DNA of 64,000 bases from Xenorhabdus japonica (GTDB lineage: Bacteria > Pseudomonadota > Gammaproteobacteria > Enterobacterales > Enterobacteriaceae), in assembly GCF_900115195.1 (NCBI RefSeq), contig NZ_FOVO01000004.1, positions 62,001-126,000 of the forward strand, written 5' to 3'. The notes under the pieces are model-generated. The model was not told the origin of the DNA, made no database searches, and saw only the letters and a program-made list of their open reading frames with translations. A program made the position numbers and the translations under genes. Shown in pieces: positions 46,615 through 57,776 of the stretch; position 1 is the stretch's first letter, and every line of letters begins with the position of its first letter.

Positions 46615-47163
46615 ATGACCTTTAATGTGACAGAAGTACTTTCTGATTTTACCCGACGTTATGTTGAATTATGGCAAGAGAAAACAGGCTTTCCTCCAGC
46701 TAGCAGAGAGTTGTATGGTATACCTTCACCATGTATTGAGCGTACGGGAGATGGTGTGGTGCATTGGCTTCCCCGGACGTTTTCTGTTCAAGAAAAACTC
46801 AGTAAAGTAGAAGCTGCATTGGAGATCCGTTTGCAGGACTCTATCCATGATTATTACGTGATGCAGTTTGCAGGTGATATGACTGCCAGCTTTGAGGGGC
46901 AAAGTTTCAGTCTGATTCAGGTATGGAGTGAAGATGATTTTATTCGGTTGCAGGAAAACCTGATTGGGCACCTTATCACACAGAAGCGCTTAAAACTCTC
47001 ACCTACTGTATTTATTGGAACCACTGATTCCGATATGGGACTGATTTCCGTGTGCAATTTGACAGGACAAGTGATTTTCGAACAATTTGGCAGCGATAAC
47101 CGGGAAACTTTATCCCCAGATTTGGCAAGTTTCCTTTCGGCTATCCATCCTGTTATGAGTTAA
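46615..47163 (+). CDS. syd: SecY-interacting protein Syd
   Basis: 182-residue cytosolic protein that binds SecY and checks the state of the translocon. The sequence is collinear with E. coli Syd, including PSPCIERTGDGVVHW and SFSLIQVWSEDDFIRLQENL. Starts at ATG 46615 and lies just upstream of csrB, as in E. coli. Confidence 0.94.
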   Translation: MTFNVTEVLSDFTRRYVELWQEKTGFPPASRELYGIPSPCIERTGDGVVHWLPRTFSVQEKLSKVEAALEIRLQDSIHDYYVMQFAGDMTASFEGQSFSLIQVWSEDDFIRLQENLIGHLITQKRLKLSPTVFIGTTDSDMGLISVCNLTGQVIFEQFGSDNRETLSPDLASFLSAIHPVMS

Positions 47164-47186
47164 TTGCAGATATTAATTTAATTTCT

Positions 47187-47204
47187 TGTAAGAAATATCT
47201 CACA
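47187..47204 (+). promoter_or_regulatory. UvrY (GacA) binding site upstream of csrB
   Basis: TGTAAG-AAATAT-CTCACA fits the GacA/UvrY palindrome TGTAAG-N6-CTTACA with one mismatch. It lies about 150 bases before the predicted csrB start, a distance typical of the BarA/UvrY site. Confidence 0.75.
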
Positions 47205-47335
47205 TAACGCGTAAGATATTTCTTTGAATCATGATGTGAATATTATTCAGATGTATTATTTTTATTTTGTATCAATGATATGCGTGATTTTATCTTGGTG
47301 TTAATTTTGTCCTATCTCCTGTGATACTGATTCAG

Positions 47336-47608
47336 TTGCTTGTTTCAACAGGCTAAATCGTGGATCCTTTCACTGTTCCGCAAGGAGCCACAGCAAAATA
47401 ATTGCCAGGGAATAAATCCATCAGGAAGATGGTTCAAGGATGACTAGGTACAGGCAGGAATGCCGAAAACTATCAGTATAATGATTAAGTAAAGGATGAC
47501 TAATAGGGATATTTTTGTCAGGGAAAAAAAGCAGGGAGTGCCCCATTATAGCAGGATTGCTATGACAGCCACTCTAAGGGAGGAGATTTTATCTCCTCCC
47601 TTATTTAT
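47336..47608 (+). ncRNA. csrB: CsrB-type CsrA-sequestering RNA
   Basis: No ORF here, but about a dozen GGA motifs occur on this strand, many as CAGGA, AAGGA or AGGGA in short hairpin loops (for example CATCAGGAAGATG, AGCAGGATTGCT). This is the signature of RNAs that titrate CsrA/RsmA. It lies between syd and yqcC, exactly where csrB is in E. coli, same orientation. A TGTGATACT extended -10 (47320-47328) puts the start near 47336. At about 270 nt it is shorter than E. coli CsrB (about 369). Ends at a strong hairpin. Confidence 0.85.
47576..47608 (+). terminator. csrB terminator hairpin
   Basis: AAGGGAGGAGA (47576-47586) pairs with TCTCCTCCCTT (47592-47602), loop TTTTA, followed by ATTTAT. The stem also holds two GGA motifs, as in the last hairpin of other Csr RNAs. 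Confidence 0.82.
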
Positions 47609-47728
47609 AGCCGTAATTTTCCTACCGCAACTTTTCCGCTGAAATCGTATCAATGATACTCTTACGTCCCAATGACGTGGTGGCAGTTTCTGTCATCTGA
47701 GCAACAGACAAGTATCAGACGAAACATC

Positions 47729-48085
47729 ATGAGTATCGACAAACAAATTCTACATAAATTACAGTTAATTGAAGCTGCCATGAAAACAGCGGGTTTATGG
47801 CAAAATTATCCACCTAAACCAGAATCCTTTGAAAGTACTGAGCCTTTTTCTATTGATACAATGTCAGCAGAAGAGTGGCTCCAGTGGGTATTAATCCCAA
47901 GAATGCGCGCTTTGATAGATCAAAAAGCCAGTTTGCCGACAGCATTCGCCATCGCCCCATATTTTGAAGAAGTTTATAAAGAAGAAGTAGAACGTTATTT
48001 ACCTTTGCTTGAACACTTATGTGCATTGGATAATTTATTTACGGGCAATTTATTTACGGGCAATGCGTTTACGCAGGATATTTGA
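47729..48085 (+). CDS. yqcC: YqcC family protein
   Basis: 118 residues, DUF446 family, function unknown. The core DTMSAEEWLQWVLIPRM is strongly conserved with E. coli YqcC. ATG 47729 (MSIDKQILHKL) is taken as the start; an upstream in-frame start at 47672 is unlikely. The C-terminus GNLFTGNLFTGNAFT is encoded by a 15-bp tandem duplication. truC starts one base after the stop. Confidence 0.9.
   Translation: MSIDKQILHKLQLIEAAMKTAGLWQNYPPKPESFESTEPFSIDTMSAEEWLQWVLIPRMRALIDQKASLPTAFAIAPYFEEVYKEEVERYLPLLEHLCALDNLFTGNLFTGNAFTQDI
48032..48064 (+). repeat. 15-bp tandem duplication at the end of yqcC
   Basis: AATTTATTTACGGGC occurs twice in tandem (48032-48046 and 48047-48061), adding five residues (NLFTG) in frame, with a third degenerate unit after it. 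Confidence 0.8.
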
Positions 48086-48086
48086 G

Positions 48087-48839
48087 ATGTTGGATATTAT
48101 TTATCAGGATGAACATATTGTTGCAGTCAATAAGCCAGCCGGATGGTTAGTTCACCGTAGTTGGCTGGCTTGCCATGAAACTGTTTTTGTGATGCAAACT
48201 CTGCGTGATCAAATTGGGCAGCATGTTTTCCCTGTTCATCGTCTGGACAGGCCAACATCCGGTGTCTTATTGATGGCGCTTTCAAGTGAAGTTGCCAGAA
48301 CACTTTCACAACAATTTGAATTCCACGATATACAAAAAACATATCATGCAGTTGTAAGGGGCTATATTGAAGGTGATGATATTATCGACTACGCCCTAAT
48401 GGAGCAGCTGGATAAGATTGCGGATAAATTTGCTGATACAGACAGAGAAGCGCAACCAGCCGTTACTTATTACCGTTCACTGGCACAAGTAGAGTGTCCG
48501 ATTGAAATAGGGCGTTATCCAACATCACGTTTCAGTCTTTTGGAGTTGACGCCAAAAACTGGTCGTAAGCATCAATTGCGGCGGCATATGGCGCATATTC
48601 GACACCCGATTATTGGGGATACCACGCACGGCGATTTGCGACAAAATCGCGGTGTTGCTAAATATTATCAGACTAGCAGGTTAATGCTGCATGCCAGCCA
48701 TCTTCAACTCAAGCATCCCGTGACGGGAGAGAACCTTATTCTGACTGCGCGATGGGAGTCATCATGGCAGCATTTACTTGAACAATTTGGCTGGCAGGGT
48801 ATTGTGCCTGAGCTGGAATGTCTGACTATTCATGAATGA
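48087..48839 (+). CDS. truC: tRNA pseudouridine(65) synthase TruC
   Basis: Makes pseudouridine at position 65 in tRNA-Ile and tRNA-Asp. 250 residues from ATG 48087 ([17 protein letters not shown]), which matches the usual N-terminus; the longer frame to 48009 runs into yqcC. RluA-family catalytic Asp54 lies in [24 protein letters not shown] and [11 protein letters not shown] are conserved. Adjacent to yqcC and yqcA as in E. coli. Confidence 0.95.
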   Translation: MLDIIYQDEHIVAVNKPAGWLVHRSWLACHETVFVMQTLRDQIGQHVFPVHRLDRPTSGVLLMALSSEVARTLSQQFEFHDIQKTYHAVVRGYIEGDDIIDYALMEQLDKIADKFADTDREAQPAVTYYRSLAQVECPIEIGRYPTSRFSLLELTPKTGRKHQLRRHMAHIRHPIIGDTTHGDLRQNRGVAKYYQTSRLMLHASHLQLKHPVTGENLILTARWESSWQHLLEQFGWQGIVPELECLTIHE

Positions 48840-48889
48840 ATGTAGTATCAATCAACGTAGTATCAAACCAGTTAAAGAGATCAATATTT

Positions 48890-49336
48890 ATGGCAAAGAT
48901 TGGTGTTTTCGTTGGTACAGTTTATGGCAATGCGTTGGCGGTTGCGGAAGAAGCGCAGCAGATCCTTGAACAGCAGGGGCATGAGATCGAGATTTTTGAA
49001 GATGCAACCTTGGCGCAATGGCAAGAGTATTTACAGCAAGTTGTTTTAGTGGTCACTTCAACAACGGGGCAAGGCGATCTGCCTGACAATATCCAGCCGC
49101 TCTATACAGAGCTGAATGATAAGCTGGGCTATCAGCCCGATTTGAGCTATGGCGTGATTGCGCTGGGTGACAGTAGTTATGACACTTTCTGTGGTGGTGG
49201 TCACACTTTTGATGAGTTGTTACAGGAACAGGGAGCCAAACGAATCGGTGAGATACTGCTGATTGATGCTATTGAAGTGGTTGAGCCTGAAGTTTTTGCC
49301 CAAGACTGGATTGAGAAGTGGGGAACTCTATTGTAG
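48890..49336 (+). CDS. yqcA: Flavodoxin YqcA
   Basis: 148-residue short-chain flavodoxin with FMN-binding loop GTVYGNA (residues 8-14), the 50s-loop [11 protein letters not shown] and GLGDSSYD-like segment ([13 protein letters not shown]). It may serve redox steps in tRNA modification or other enzymes. ATG 48890 (MAKIGVFVG) is used; the frame opens at 48836 but that part is a 15-bp repeat (AATGTAGTATCAATC). Confidence 0.93.
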   Translation: MAKIGVFVGTVYGNALAVAEEAQQILEQQGHEIEIFEDATLAQWQEYLQQVVLVVTSTTGQGDLPDNIQPLYTELNDKLGYQPDLSYGVIALGDSSYDTFCGGGHTFDELLQEQGAKRIGEILLIDAIEVVEPEVFAQDWIEKWGTLL

Positions 49337-49371
49337 AGCATGTTTTAGTAAATGTAGTACAGGGAGTTATT

Positions 49372-49422
49372 ACACCGCTTATTCCTTTAGTTGACTCGAG
49401 ACCTCGGAAGGATAAGCGGTGT
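49372..49422 (+). terminator. Hairpin after yqcA
   Basis: ACACCGCTTA with TCCTT pairs with AAGGATAAGCGGTGT (ends 49422); the left arm has one extra T. It lies between convergent yqcA and yaeH without a T-run on either side. Confidence 0.5.
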
Positions 49423-49439
49423 ATGACACAGCTGACATA

Positions 49440-49826
49440 TTACTTACGAGTCAGTTTTTCCAAATCTGCTTCGATTTCTGCAATCTTATTCGCAACGACA
49501 TGTTCGAGATGGCGTAAATCGTCGAGGATCTTATGTTTCAAATCCACTTCGATCTGGTCATGCTTGCAAATCTGATCCAGCTCTTCAATCACATAACGCA
49601 GGTTAGTGTTTATCTCTTTGACTTCTTTATAACCTTGGCTTGAGTGATCGTCAGAGATGGTTTTTAACTGGCGTGGATACTTAAATTTAACGCTCTTGGC
49701 GAAGAATTCGCCCTTATCCTTGCGAAAATAAATCTTCAGAATGTCGTTATTCGCTTCCTGACGGAGGCTATAGCGATCAATGTCTTCAGGATACGTGATC
49801 CCCAAACTTTTCAAGTTATCGTACAT
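49440..49826 (-). CDS. yaeH: UPF0325 family protein YaeH
   Basis: 128 residues, almost identical to E. coli YaeH: begins [11 protein letters not shown], contains [20 protein letters not shown] and ends [10 protein letters not shown]. Highly charged, predicted helical, function unknown. ATG 49826 is used instead of the upstream in-frame 49844. Joins a block (yaeH-dapD-glnD-map-rpsB) that in E. coli lies far from the syd-truC block. Confidence 0.94.
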   Translation of the reverse strand: MYDNLKSLGITYPEDIDRYSLRQEANNDILKIYFRKDKGEFFAKSVKFKYPRQLKTISDDHSSQGYKEVKEINTNLRYVIEELDQICKHDQIEVDLKHKILDDLRHLEHVVANKIAEIEADLEKLTRK

Positions 49827-50094
49827 AGCGCGCCACCTAGTCACCTAAATGAAATGGAAAGGCAAAAAATAGTGGATTTATTATCCATTTCGTAATCGTT
49901 AAAAGTCAATTGGTTAATGGTACTTGAGGGAATACTGCCTGAAACAGGTTAGTTGTCAGTAAGAAATAGAACAATAAAGTAACAGGTTTTCTTATTGAAC
50001 TTAAGATTCAATCAAACTAGCATCTCTTCAAGAAATGTTTATCAATTTAATAACTGTGTTATCCATTTTAGATAATCAGAGCTGAGAGGAACAC

Positions 50095-50730
50095 ATGCCA
50101 AAAAGATTGTTAGATCCTGAAAAGGTTAATGAAGTTTTTGCTCATTTGAACGAAAGCTCAGATAATCATGCTCTCTATTCTTCACTGGTGGAGGGGACAG
50201 ATATCACAAACCAGATAAAAGGATTAGTACTTTCTCCTGGTTATCGCATGGTTCGTGTTGATGGTCGATTGGGTGAGTGGATTAGTCAGTCTCATTTTGA
50301 GTTAGCTTTGATTAATGATGTCTCTAAAGAGGTTGCTTATTATAACAGGGTGGTTATACAACCGGATGTTGTATTAAATTGTCGTCCTGTAACGCAAATT
50401 CTTGTTTGGCGCATTAGAACACCTCAACATCGGGCTGTTCTACGTGACTTAGCTGGTAAGGTGTTCTTTGATTACTTAATTGAACGGTACAATGTAATTG
50501 TATCAGATATGAACCAGACTACTGATGGTATGGCTTTTTGGCAGGATCGGATGTATGACGCGCTAGCATATAATATGCATGTTTACGCTTATGATATGAT
50601 CTCTTGTGAATTGCGTAAAATTTTGACCCAAGGCGATGTTAGCCGACAGGAAATTTGGTTATGGGGAGATCCTGAACATCATCAGAATAGATTGGCAATT
50701 ATTTCTAAAAACGAGCTACCTCTTCAATAG
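50095..50730 (+). CDS. Hypothetical protein, possibly GNAT-like and phage-related
   Basis: 211 residues not found in this place in E. coli. The start ATG 50095 has AGAGGAA upstream. The sequence is soluble, with no signal peptide or membrane segment. The middle (VLRDLAGKVFFDYLIERYNV, then IVSDMNQTTDGMAFWQDRM) has the layout of GNAT-like proteins carried by some phages, a weak impression only. It stands alone between yaeH and dapD in AT-rich DNA, pointing to an acquired gene. Confidence 0.55.
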   Translation: MPKRLLDPEKVNEVFAHLNESSDNHALYSSLVEGTDITNQIKGLVLSPGYRMVRVDGRLGEWISQSHFELALINDVSKEVAYYNRVVIQPDVVLNCRPVTQILVWRIRTPQHRAVLRDLAGKVFFDYLIERYNVIVSDMNQTTDGMAFWQDRMYDALAYNMHVYAYDMISCELRKILTQGDVSRQEIWLWGDPEHHQNRLAIISKNELPLQ

Positions 50731-50785
50731 GATTATTTCAATAAGTTAGCTTCCACATGCGAAAATAGTTCTTTCTGAATCTACA

Positions 50786-50819
50786 ATTATGCGGCAATAC
50801 AAATATATAGCCGCATAAT
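50786..50819. terminator. Bidirectional hairpin between the unknown gene and dapD
   Basis: ATTATGCGGC (50786-50795) pairs with GCCGCATAAT (50810-50819). Followed by AATAATTT on the plus strand. Lies between convergent genes. Confidence 0.7.
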
Positions 50820-50859
50820 AATTTCGTGAACTTATCTATGAAATAGATAATTCATGCTA

Positions 50860-51684
50860 TTAATCAATATTTCTTAGCAGTTCATTAATACCAACTTTGC
50901 CACGGGTCTTGGCATCAACCTTTTTCACGATAACAGCGCAATATAGGCTGTAGCTGCCATCTTTGGATGGAAGATTACCGGATACCACGACAGAACCCGC
51001 AGGTACACGGCCATAATGGATTTCGCCAGTTTCACGATCATAGATCTTGGTGCTTTGTCCGATGTAAACACCCATTGAGATCACGGAGCCTTCTTCTACG
51101 ATAATGCCTTCTACTATTTCAGAACGTGCGCCGATAAAGCAGTTATCTTCAATGATGGTGGGGTTGGCCTGCAATGGCTCCAGAACACCACCAATGCCAA
51201 CACCACCAGATAAGTGAACATTTTTACCGATCTGTGCACAGGAACCGACTGTAGCCCAAGTATCTACCATCGTGCCTTCATCCACGTAAGCACCGAGGTT
51301 GACGTAAGATGGCATCAAGACGGTGTTACGGGCGATATATGCCCCTTGGCGGACAGCCGCCGGAGGGACGACACGGAATCCTTCTTTTTCGAAACGTGCC
51401 TGATCATAATCAGCAAATTTCATCGGTACTTTATCGAAATAGCGGCTTTCAGCACCTTCCATCACCTGATTGTCATTAATACGGAAGGAGAGCAATACTG
51501 CTTTTTTCAACCATTGATGAGTTACCCACTGTCCGTCGATTTTTTCGGCGACACGCAGTTTGCCGCTGTCCAGCATTTGAATAACCTGATTAATGGCATC
51601 ACGGGTTTCGCTATCAACGGTAGTGGGAGTGATGTTTACACGGTTCTCAAATGCATTTTCGATAGTCGTTTGTAATTGCTGCAT
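50860..51684 (-). CDS. dapD: Tetrahydrodipicolinate N-succinyltransferase
   Basis: Succinylates tetrahydrodipicolinate in the lysine and diaminopimelate pathway. 274 residues, E. coli length. The N-terminal helical domain is followed by a left-handed beta-helix of hexapeptide repeats (about 105-220; [34 protein letters not shown]). Starts at ATG 51684, 37 bases downstream of glnD. Confidence 0.97.
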   Translation of the reverse strand: MQQLQTTIENAFENRVNITPTTVDSETRDAINQVIQMLDSGKLRVAEKIDGQWVTHQWLKKAVLLSFRINDNQVMEGAESRYFDKVPMKFADYDQARFEKEGFRVVPPAAVRQGAYIARNTVLMPSYVNLGAYVDEGTMVDTWATVGSCAQIGKNVHLSGGVGIGGVLEPLQANPTIIEDNCFIGARSEIVEGIIVEEGSVISMGVYIGQSTKIYDRETGEIHYGRVPAGSVVVSGNLPSKDGSYSLYCAVIVKKVDAKTRGKVGINELLRNID

Positions 51685-51721
51685 AATTATGCGGTTCCTA
51701 ATTTCTGTTAAGAGAATCTTG

Positions 51722-54376
51722 CTATAGTTTATCCCGTGTGTTGAGGGCTTCTGTCAACCTTTCTGATAATTCATCCCTTATTTTTTTATGTAATGCGTTT
51801 TGATCTTTATCTGCTAATACAAAAAAGTCTTCGACACTCTCACCGATGGTCGTAATGCGGGCTCCATGCAGGGAAATTCCCAATTCAGCAAAAATATTGC
51901 CTACCCGAGCCAATAATCCGGGTTGATCCAACGCAATTAATTCCATGTAAGTACGACGAATATTTTTTGTTGGTAAAAAGTTCACTTTGGTTGGGACATT
52001 AAAGTGACGCAACTTGGTAGGTAAATTGCGTGCTTTTGGTATCTTAGGATGAGGATCATTCACAACTTGCAGCAAAGTTCGACGGATAGGTTCGTGACGA
52101 TCAAGAGCCAGTGGATGACCGTTAGGTTCCAAAACAACAAATGTATCCATTGCCATTTCATCACGATTAGTAAAGATTTGGGCATCGTGGACACTTAAAT
52201 TACGCTTGTCCAATTCTCCAACAACGGCAGCAAAAAGCGAAGGTCGATCTTGGCACCAAATAAAAATTTCTGTGCCGCCATGAGAAAATGCAGTACTGAT
52301 CAGAACCATCGGTTCCGGAAAGTGGTGGTGGACTAAGTGGCTGGCGTGCCAGGCTAATTGGTCGGGGGTGTGACGCAGGAAATAATCTGCATGGCAACGG
52401 CTCCAGATGTTTTGCAAGCGCTGTTCGTCAATATTTTCTTGTCGCAGAAGAGCCAATGCCTGCAAGCGATTATTGCGGATGCGTTCCCGTAAATCAGGAG
52501 TATTTTGAATACCCTGACGCAATTGGATTTCAGTGGTGAAATAGAGTTCTCGTATCAGGCTCTGTTTCCAGCTATTCCAGAGTTTGGCGTTGGTGGCGCA
52601 AATATCTGCGACGGTTAGGCAGGCTAAGTAGTTAAGACGGTTTTGGTTTTTGACCCGGCTTGCAAATTGCTGAATGATCTCCGGATCTTGAATATCCCGA
52701 CGCTGTGCAGTCACTGACATTAGTAGATGGTCGCGAACCAGCCATTCGACTAATTCTGCTTCGTGATTTGTCAGACCATGTTGTTGTGCAAATGCGAAGG
52801 CATCTTTGGCACCAAGATCAGAATGATCGCCATTGCGTCCCTTGGCAATATCATGGAAAAAAGCCGCCAGCCGCAATAGTTCTGGTTGAGGAAGACGTGG
52901 ATAAAGCTCAACACACAGAGGATGGATCATCCGGTTGTTTTCATCAGCAAAACTTTCCAATTTTTGCAGTACACGGATAGTATGCTCGTCAACGGTATAA
53001 GCATGAAAAAGGTCAAATTGCATCTGGCCGACAATATTGCTCCAAAATGGCATATAAGCCCCTAATACACTATGAAGGTGCATTGGAAGTAATGCTCCAG
53101 AAACCGCATGGGGATGGCGCAGAATATCCATGAAAATTTTTCGTGCTTCGGGAAGTTCACATAAAGGGCTGTTCAGGTTTCTGCGGGCATAGCGAAGTTG
53201 ACGCAATGTTGTGGAATAGATCCCCTTAATTTCACGATGTTCAGCCATGTGATAAAACATTCTCAACATTGAAGTAGGATCACGGCTAAACAGTATTTCA
53301 TCGTTTAGATCGATGAGATTTCCCCGCAATTGAAACTCGGTATTCAGGAGGCGTGGTTTCTCATTGGGCTGCAATGCCAAAATTGCTTCATCAAATAATT
53401 GCAGCAGCATGTTATTCAGTTCTCTGACGCGACGAGTCATGCGATAGAAATCTTTCATCATTTGCTCGATTGGCTGATTTCTTTCCCCTTCATAACCAAG
53501 CAGTTGGGCGACACTGAACTGGCGTTCAAACAGTAGTCGATTATCATAACGGGTAACAACCAGATGAAGCGCAAAACGAATGCGCCAAAGAAAACTCTGG
53601 CATTCATTCAATTCATTGCGTTCTTCTTGGGTCAGGAAACCAAAATTGACCATTTCATCTAAAGATGTGGCACCAAAATGGCGGTGAGCGACCCAAAGTA
53701 ACGTGTGAATATCGCGGAGCCCACCCGGACTGCTTTTGATATCGGGTTCCAGATTGTAACTGGTGCTGTGATAACGTTGATGACGTTCTTGTTGTTCAGT
53801 GATTTTGGCTGCGAAAAATTGAGCTGATGGCCAGAAATCATCACTGAAAATATATTTCTGCAATCGTAGAAATAGAGGTAAGTCCCCACAAATTAAACGG
53901 GATTCAATGAGGTTAGTCGCTATAGTGAGATCGGAAAGCCCTTTTTGCTGACATTCTTCAAATGTCCTGACACTGTGCCCTACTTCAAGGTGGATATCCC
54001 AAAGCAGGGCAATAAGCTGCCCGATACGAGTTGATTGCTCCTCAGTCAATGGCGATTCACTCAAAATCAACAGGTCAATGTCAGAAAGAGGATGCAACTC
54101 ACGGCGACCGTAGCCACCTACTGCAATCAGAGAAAGATAATCTATCAGCTCAAATCCTTGTTCCCGCCATAATTGCTTTAGCAGTTGATCAATATAGTCA
54201 CTGCGGGTGTAAATCAGTGCATCTGGTGAAATCCCGGCCTTGAATGCCTGCTCAAGCCATAGCTGGAATTCACCAATATGCTGTTTAAGGGCAGGAAATT
54301 GCAGGTCATCGTGGGAAAACTCCACAGGAGACAGGGGAGGAACGGGTGCTTGCGCTAGGGAGATATCGACTGGCAT
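51722..54376 (-). CDS. glnD: Bifunctional PII uridylyltransferase / uridylyl-removing enzyme
   Basis: Nitrogen sensor of 884 residues: adds UMP to PII proteins when glutamine is low and removes it when glutamine is high. Nucleotidyltransferase motif [19 protein letters not shown] lies near residue 87, the HD hydrolase domain has [17 protein letters not shown] near 512, and two C-terminal ACT domains (starting near 700 and 810) sense glutamine. Lies between dapD and map as in E. coli. Confidence 0.97.
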   Translation of the reverse strand: MPVDISLAQAPVPPLSPVEFSHDDLQFPALKQHIGEFQLWLEQAFKAGISPDALIYTRSDYIDQLLKQLWREQGFELIDYLSLIAVGGYGRRELHPLSDIDLLILSESPLTEEQSTRIGQLIALLWDIHLEVGHSVRTFEECQQKGLSDLTIATNLIESRLICGDLPLFLRLQKYIFSDDFWPSAQFFAAKITEQQERHQRYHSTSYNLEPDIKSSPGGLRDIHTLLWVAHRHFGATSLDEMVNFGFLTQEERNELNECQSFLWRIRFALHLVVTRYDNRLLFERQFSVAQLLGYEGERNQPIEQMMKDFYRMTRRVRELNNMLLQLFDEAILALQPNEKPRLLNTEFQLRGNLIDLNDEILFSRDPTSMLRMFYHMAEHREIKGIYSTTLRQLRYARRNLNSPLCELPEARKIFMDILRHPHAVSGALLPMHLHSVLGAYMPFWSNIVGQMQFDLFHAYTVDEHTIRVLQKLESFADENNRMIHPLCVELYPRLPQPELLRLAAFFHDIAKGRNGDHSDLGAKDAFAFAQQHGLTNHEAELVEWLVRDHLLMSVTAQRRDIQDPEIIQQFASRVKNQNRLNYLACLTVADICATNAKLWNSWKQSLIRELYFTTEIQLRQGIQNTPDLRERIRNNRLQALALLRQENIDEQRLQNIWSRCHADYFLRHTPDQLAWHASHLVHHHFPEPMVLISTAFSHGGTEIFIWCQDRPSLFAAVVGELDKRNLSVHDAQIFTNRDEMAMDTFVVLEPNGHPLALDRHEPIRRTLLQVVNDPHPKIPKARNLPTKLRHFNVPTKVNFLPTKNIRRTYMELIALDQPGLLARVGNIFAELGISLHGARITTIGESVEDFFVLADKDQNALHKKIRDELSERLTEALNTRDKL

Positions 54377-54476
54377 ATGTAGAGACCTATTATGAGAAAG
54401 CCCATGAGGAAACAGACCATGATGACCAGATTACTGAGAAAATCGCGGGATGAACAGGTATTCGTGACAAAGATTA

Positions 54477-54504
54477 AAGCTCCCCGTGAGTTATCAGGGA
54501 GCTT
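54477..54504 (-). terminator. map terminator
   Basis: AAGCTCCC (54477-54484) pairs with GGGAGCTT (54497-54504). On the minus strand it is followed by TAATCTTTG, a modest T-rich tail, 80 bases after the map stop. Confidence 0.6.
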
Positions 54505-54584
54505 CTTGGTTTACTTCTTGGCTGCTTTTCAGCTGCTTTTTAATTAGAAGGTGATAATAGAAAGTGATAAGCGCTCGCTGGCAA

Positions 54585-55379
54585 TTATGCGTTCACTAAT
54601 ACTGCTGAAATATTCGCTTCTTCTTTGCGCCAAGTCATGATTTCACAACCATTGTCAGTAACGACAATAGTGTGCTCGTACTGTGCAGACCAACCGCGAT
54701 CTTTGGTTTTTACTGTCCAGCCATCTTTCATGGTGCGGATACGGAAATCACCAGCATTGACCATCGGTTCAATAGTGAATGCCATGCCTTTTTGCAATAC
54801 AACACCGCCATCATCAGCATCATAATGCAGAACGTGAGGCTCTTCGTGGAAGACTCTACCGATGCCGTGGCCACAGTATTCGCGAACAACAGAGTAGTCG
54901 TGACCTTCTACAAATTGCTGAATTGCTTTGCCAATGGTACGCAGGCGGATGCCAGGCTTGACCATTTTCAGGGCAAGATATAGGCTTTCCTGTGTTATAC
55001 GGCACAGACGCTCACCTTGAATGGTTGGCTTGCCGACAATGAACATTTTAGACGTATCACCGTGGAACTCATCTTTGATGACAGTAACGTCAATATTGAC
55101 GATATCACCTTCTTTCAGGATTTTGTCATCGCTTGGGATGCCATGGCAAATCACGTCATTGACGGAAATGCATACGGATTTGGGGAAGCCGTGGTAGCCC
55201 AGACAAGCTGAGATGGCTTGCTGTTTTTCGGTGATGTGTTCGTGGCAGATACGATCAAGTTCACCGGTTGTGACACCAGCCTTAACGTAAGGCTCAATCA
55301 TTTCCAGAACTTCTGCTGCCAGACGTCCGGCAACACGCATTTTCTGAATGTCTTCTTCTGTTTTGATAGAAATAGCCAT
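54585..55379 (-). CDS. map: Methionine aminopeptidase type I
   Basis: Removes the initiator methionine from nascent proteins. 264 residues, E. coli length. The five metal ligands are visible: Asp in VNIDVTVI, Asp in FHGDTSKMF, His in GHGIGRVFHEEP, Glu in FTIEPMV and Glu in QYEHTIVV. Divergent from rpsB, as in E. coli. Confidence 0.97.
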   Translation of the reverse strand: MAISIKTEEDIQKMRVAGRLAAEVLEMIEPYVKAGVTTGELDRICHEHITEKQQAISACLGYHGFPKSVCISVNDVICHGIPSDDKILKEGDIVNIDVTVIKDEFHGDTSKMFIVGKPTIQGERLCRITQESLYLALKMVKPGIRLRTIGKAIQQFVEGHDYSVVREYCGHGIGRVFHEEPHVLHYDADDGGVVLQKGMAFTIEPMVNAGDFRIRTMKDGWTVKTKDRGWSAQYEHTIVVTDNGCEIMTWRKEEANISAVLVNA

Positions 55380-55531
55380 GAAATGGGTCCATTTAAGTCG
55401 GAAAATTACCGACTACTTGATATTAACTAAGAAAAGTGTTGTCGGTAATGGTATCAGCCCACCGAATAGATGCCAATATAACCCTCGTTTTTCAAGTCAT
55501 AGTTTGAGATTAAGATCGGGAATAGCTGTCG

Positions 55532-55567
55532 GGTTACAGGCTATCAGTTGGATTACAGACTATCAGA
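55532..55567 (+). repeat. 18-bp tandem repeat upstream of rpsB
   Basis: GGTTACAGGCTATCAGTT followed directly by GGATTACAGACTATCAGA, differing at four bases. A second tract of 15-bp units on the theme AGCTGTAAC follows to about 55625. Confidence 0.65.
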
Positions 55568-55626
55568 AATGGTAGTAAATGTAGCTGTAACGTATGTAAT
55601 TGTAACATGTATAGCTGTAACAAATG

Positions 55627-55656
55627 TTGGAGTCTGATGGCGGTTTGTGGTATAAA
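55627..55656 (+). promoter_or_regulatory. rpsB promoter
   Basis: -35 TTGGAG (55627-55632), 18-bp spacer, -10 TATAAA (55651-55656), then the discriminator GCGCGCC. The GC-rich discriminator is the mark of stringently controlled ribosomal promoters and matches E. coli rpsB. Confidence 0.75.
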
Positions 55657-55763
55657 GCGCGCCGGTATTCTATGTAATTGTTGCTGATATGATGCAATGC
55701 ACAGAGATACTAAATAAAACTCATTATGTGTAAATAACACACACGGATCGGCACATACACCGG

Positions 55764-56609
<846 letters not shown>

Positions 56610-56664
56610 TAAGGCATGCTCATTCTTGAGCCCTTATTGACCAGGTATTGAAATATATTGGTTA

Positions 56665-56690
56665 GGGGGCCTGTCACGGCCCCCTTTACA
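56665..56690 (+). terminator. Attenuating terminator between rpsB and tsf
   Basis: GGGGGCC (56665-56671) pairs with GGCCCCC (56678-56684), followed by TTT. The short T-run suggests partial readthrough into tsf. Confidence 0.75.
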
Positions 56691-56726
56691 TATCTGATAT
56701 AGAACTTTTATCTGATATAGAACTTT
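56691..56726 (+). repeat. Perfect 18-bp tandem duplication before tsf
   Basis: TATCTGATATAGAACTTT is repeated exactly at 56691-56708 and 56709-56726. A recent slippage duplication in the leader of tsf. Confidence 0.85.
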
Positions 56727-56774
56727 CCACGCGGAATATTATCTTCCCGCGAGACACATCGAGGAATAAAACAA

Positions 56775-57632
56775 ATGGCTGACATTACCGCTGCTCTGGT
56801 AAAAGAACTGCGTGAGCGTACTGGCGCAGGCATGATGGAATGTAAGAAAGCACTGGTTGAAGCAAATGGTGATATCGAGCTGGCTATCGATAACATGCGT
56901 AAATCAGGCCAGGCAAAAGCGGCTAAGAAAGCAGGCCGTGTTGCTGCTGAAGGTGTTATCCTGGTTGAAGTTGCGGCTGATGCTAAATTCGCAGCTATCG
57001 TTGAACTGAACTGTGAAACTGACTTCGTTGCTAAAGATGCAGGCTTCCTGGCGTTCGGTAAAGAAGTTATCGCTTCTGTTATGGCAGACAAAAACTCTGA
57101 CATCGACGCACTGAAAGCTCAGTTCGAAGAACAGCGCACTGCTCTGGTAGCGAAAATTGGTGAAAACATCAACATTCGTCGCGTTGCTATCCTGGAAGGT
57201 GAAGCAGTTGGTTCTTATCTGCACGGTGCTCGTATCGGTGTTCTGGTTGCTGCTGAAGGCGCAAGCGAAGAACTGATCAAGCACGTTGCAATGCACGTTG
57301 CTGCAAGTAAGCCAGAATATGTGAACCCAACTGACGTTCCTGCTGACGTAGTTGAACGTGAACACCAGATCCAGCTGGACATCGCAATGCAATCTGGAAA
57401 GCCTCGCGAAATCGCAGAGAAAATGGTTTCTGGCCGTATGAACAAATTCACCGGCGAAATCTCTCTGACTGGTCAGAACTTCGTGATGGACCCAAGCAAA
57501 TCTGTTGGCGATCTGCTGAAAGAAAATAATGCTAACGTAATCAACTTTATCCGTTTCGAAGTGGGTGAAGGTATTGAGAAAGTTGAAGCTGATTTCGCGG
57601 CAGAAGTTGCTGCAATGAGTAAACAGTCTTAA
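56775..57632 (+). CDS. tsf: Elongation factor Ts
   Basis: Guanine-nucleotide exchange factor for EF-Tu, 285 residues. Conserved start [20 protein letters not shown], the EF-Tu-contacting TDFVAKD motif at about 79-85 and C-terminal [18 protein letters not shown]. Optimal codon use. Follows rpsB by 165 bases. Confidence 0.98.
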   Translation: MADITAALVKELRERTGAGMMECKKALVEANGDIELAIDNMRKSGQAKAAKKAGRVAAEGVILVEVAADAKFAAIVELNCETDFVAKDAGFLAFGKEVIASVMADKNSDIDALKAQFEEQRTALVAKIGENINIRRVAILEGEAVGSYLHGARIGVLVAAEGASEELIKHVAMHVAASKPEYVNPTDVPADVVEREHQIQLDIAMQSGKPREIAEKMVSGRMNKFTGEISLTGQNFVMDPSKSVGDLLKENNANVINFIRFEVGEGIEKVEADFAAEVAAMSKQS

Positions 57633-57642
57633 TTTTCTTAAA

Positions 57643-57670
57643 CGGAGCCGCCGATTGGCGGTTCTGTTTT
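57643..57670 (+). terminator. tsf terminator
   Basis: CGGAGCCGCC (57643-57652) pairs with GGCGGTTCTG (57657-57666) with two G-U pairs, followed by TTTT. Ends the rpsB-tsf operon. Confidence 0.85.
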
Positions 57671-57776
57671 ATCTGATGATGAATTTTTACATCTGGGCTG
57701 TATAGCGTGGATGTATAGTAGTTGAGTAAGTTGTAATAAATCCCCAATATTCCTTATCTGCTTAGGACTGAACACC

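Noticed and set aside
55534..55740. 68-codon minus-strand frame rich in LQL repeats
   Set aside because: It is translated tandem repeat upstream of rpsB with no ribosome site; the repeats explain the periodic residues.
56904..57392. 162-codon minus-strand frame inside tsf
   Set aside because: Shadow frame caused by the strong codon bias of tsf; Cys- and Phe-rich composition is not protein-like.
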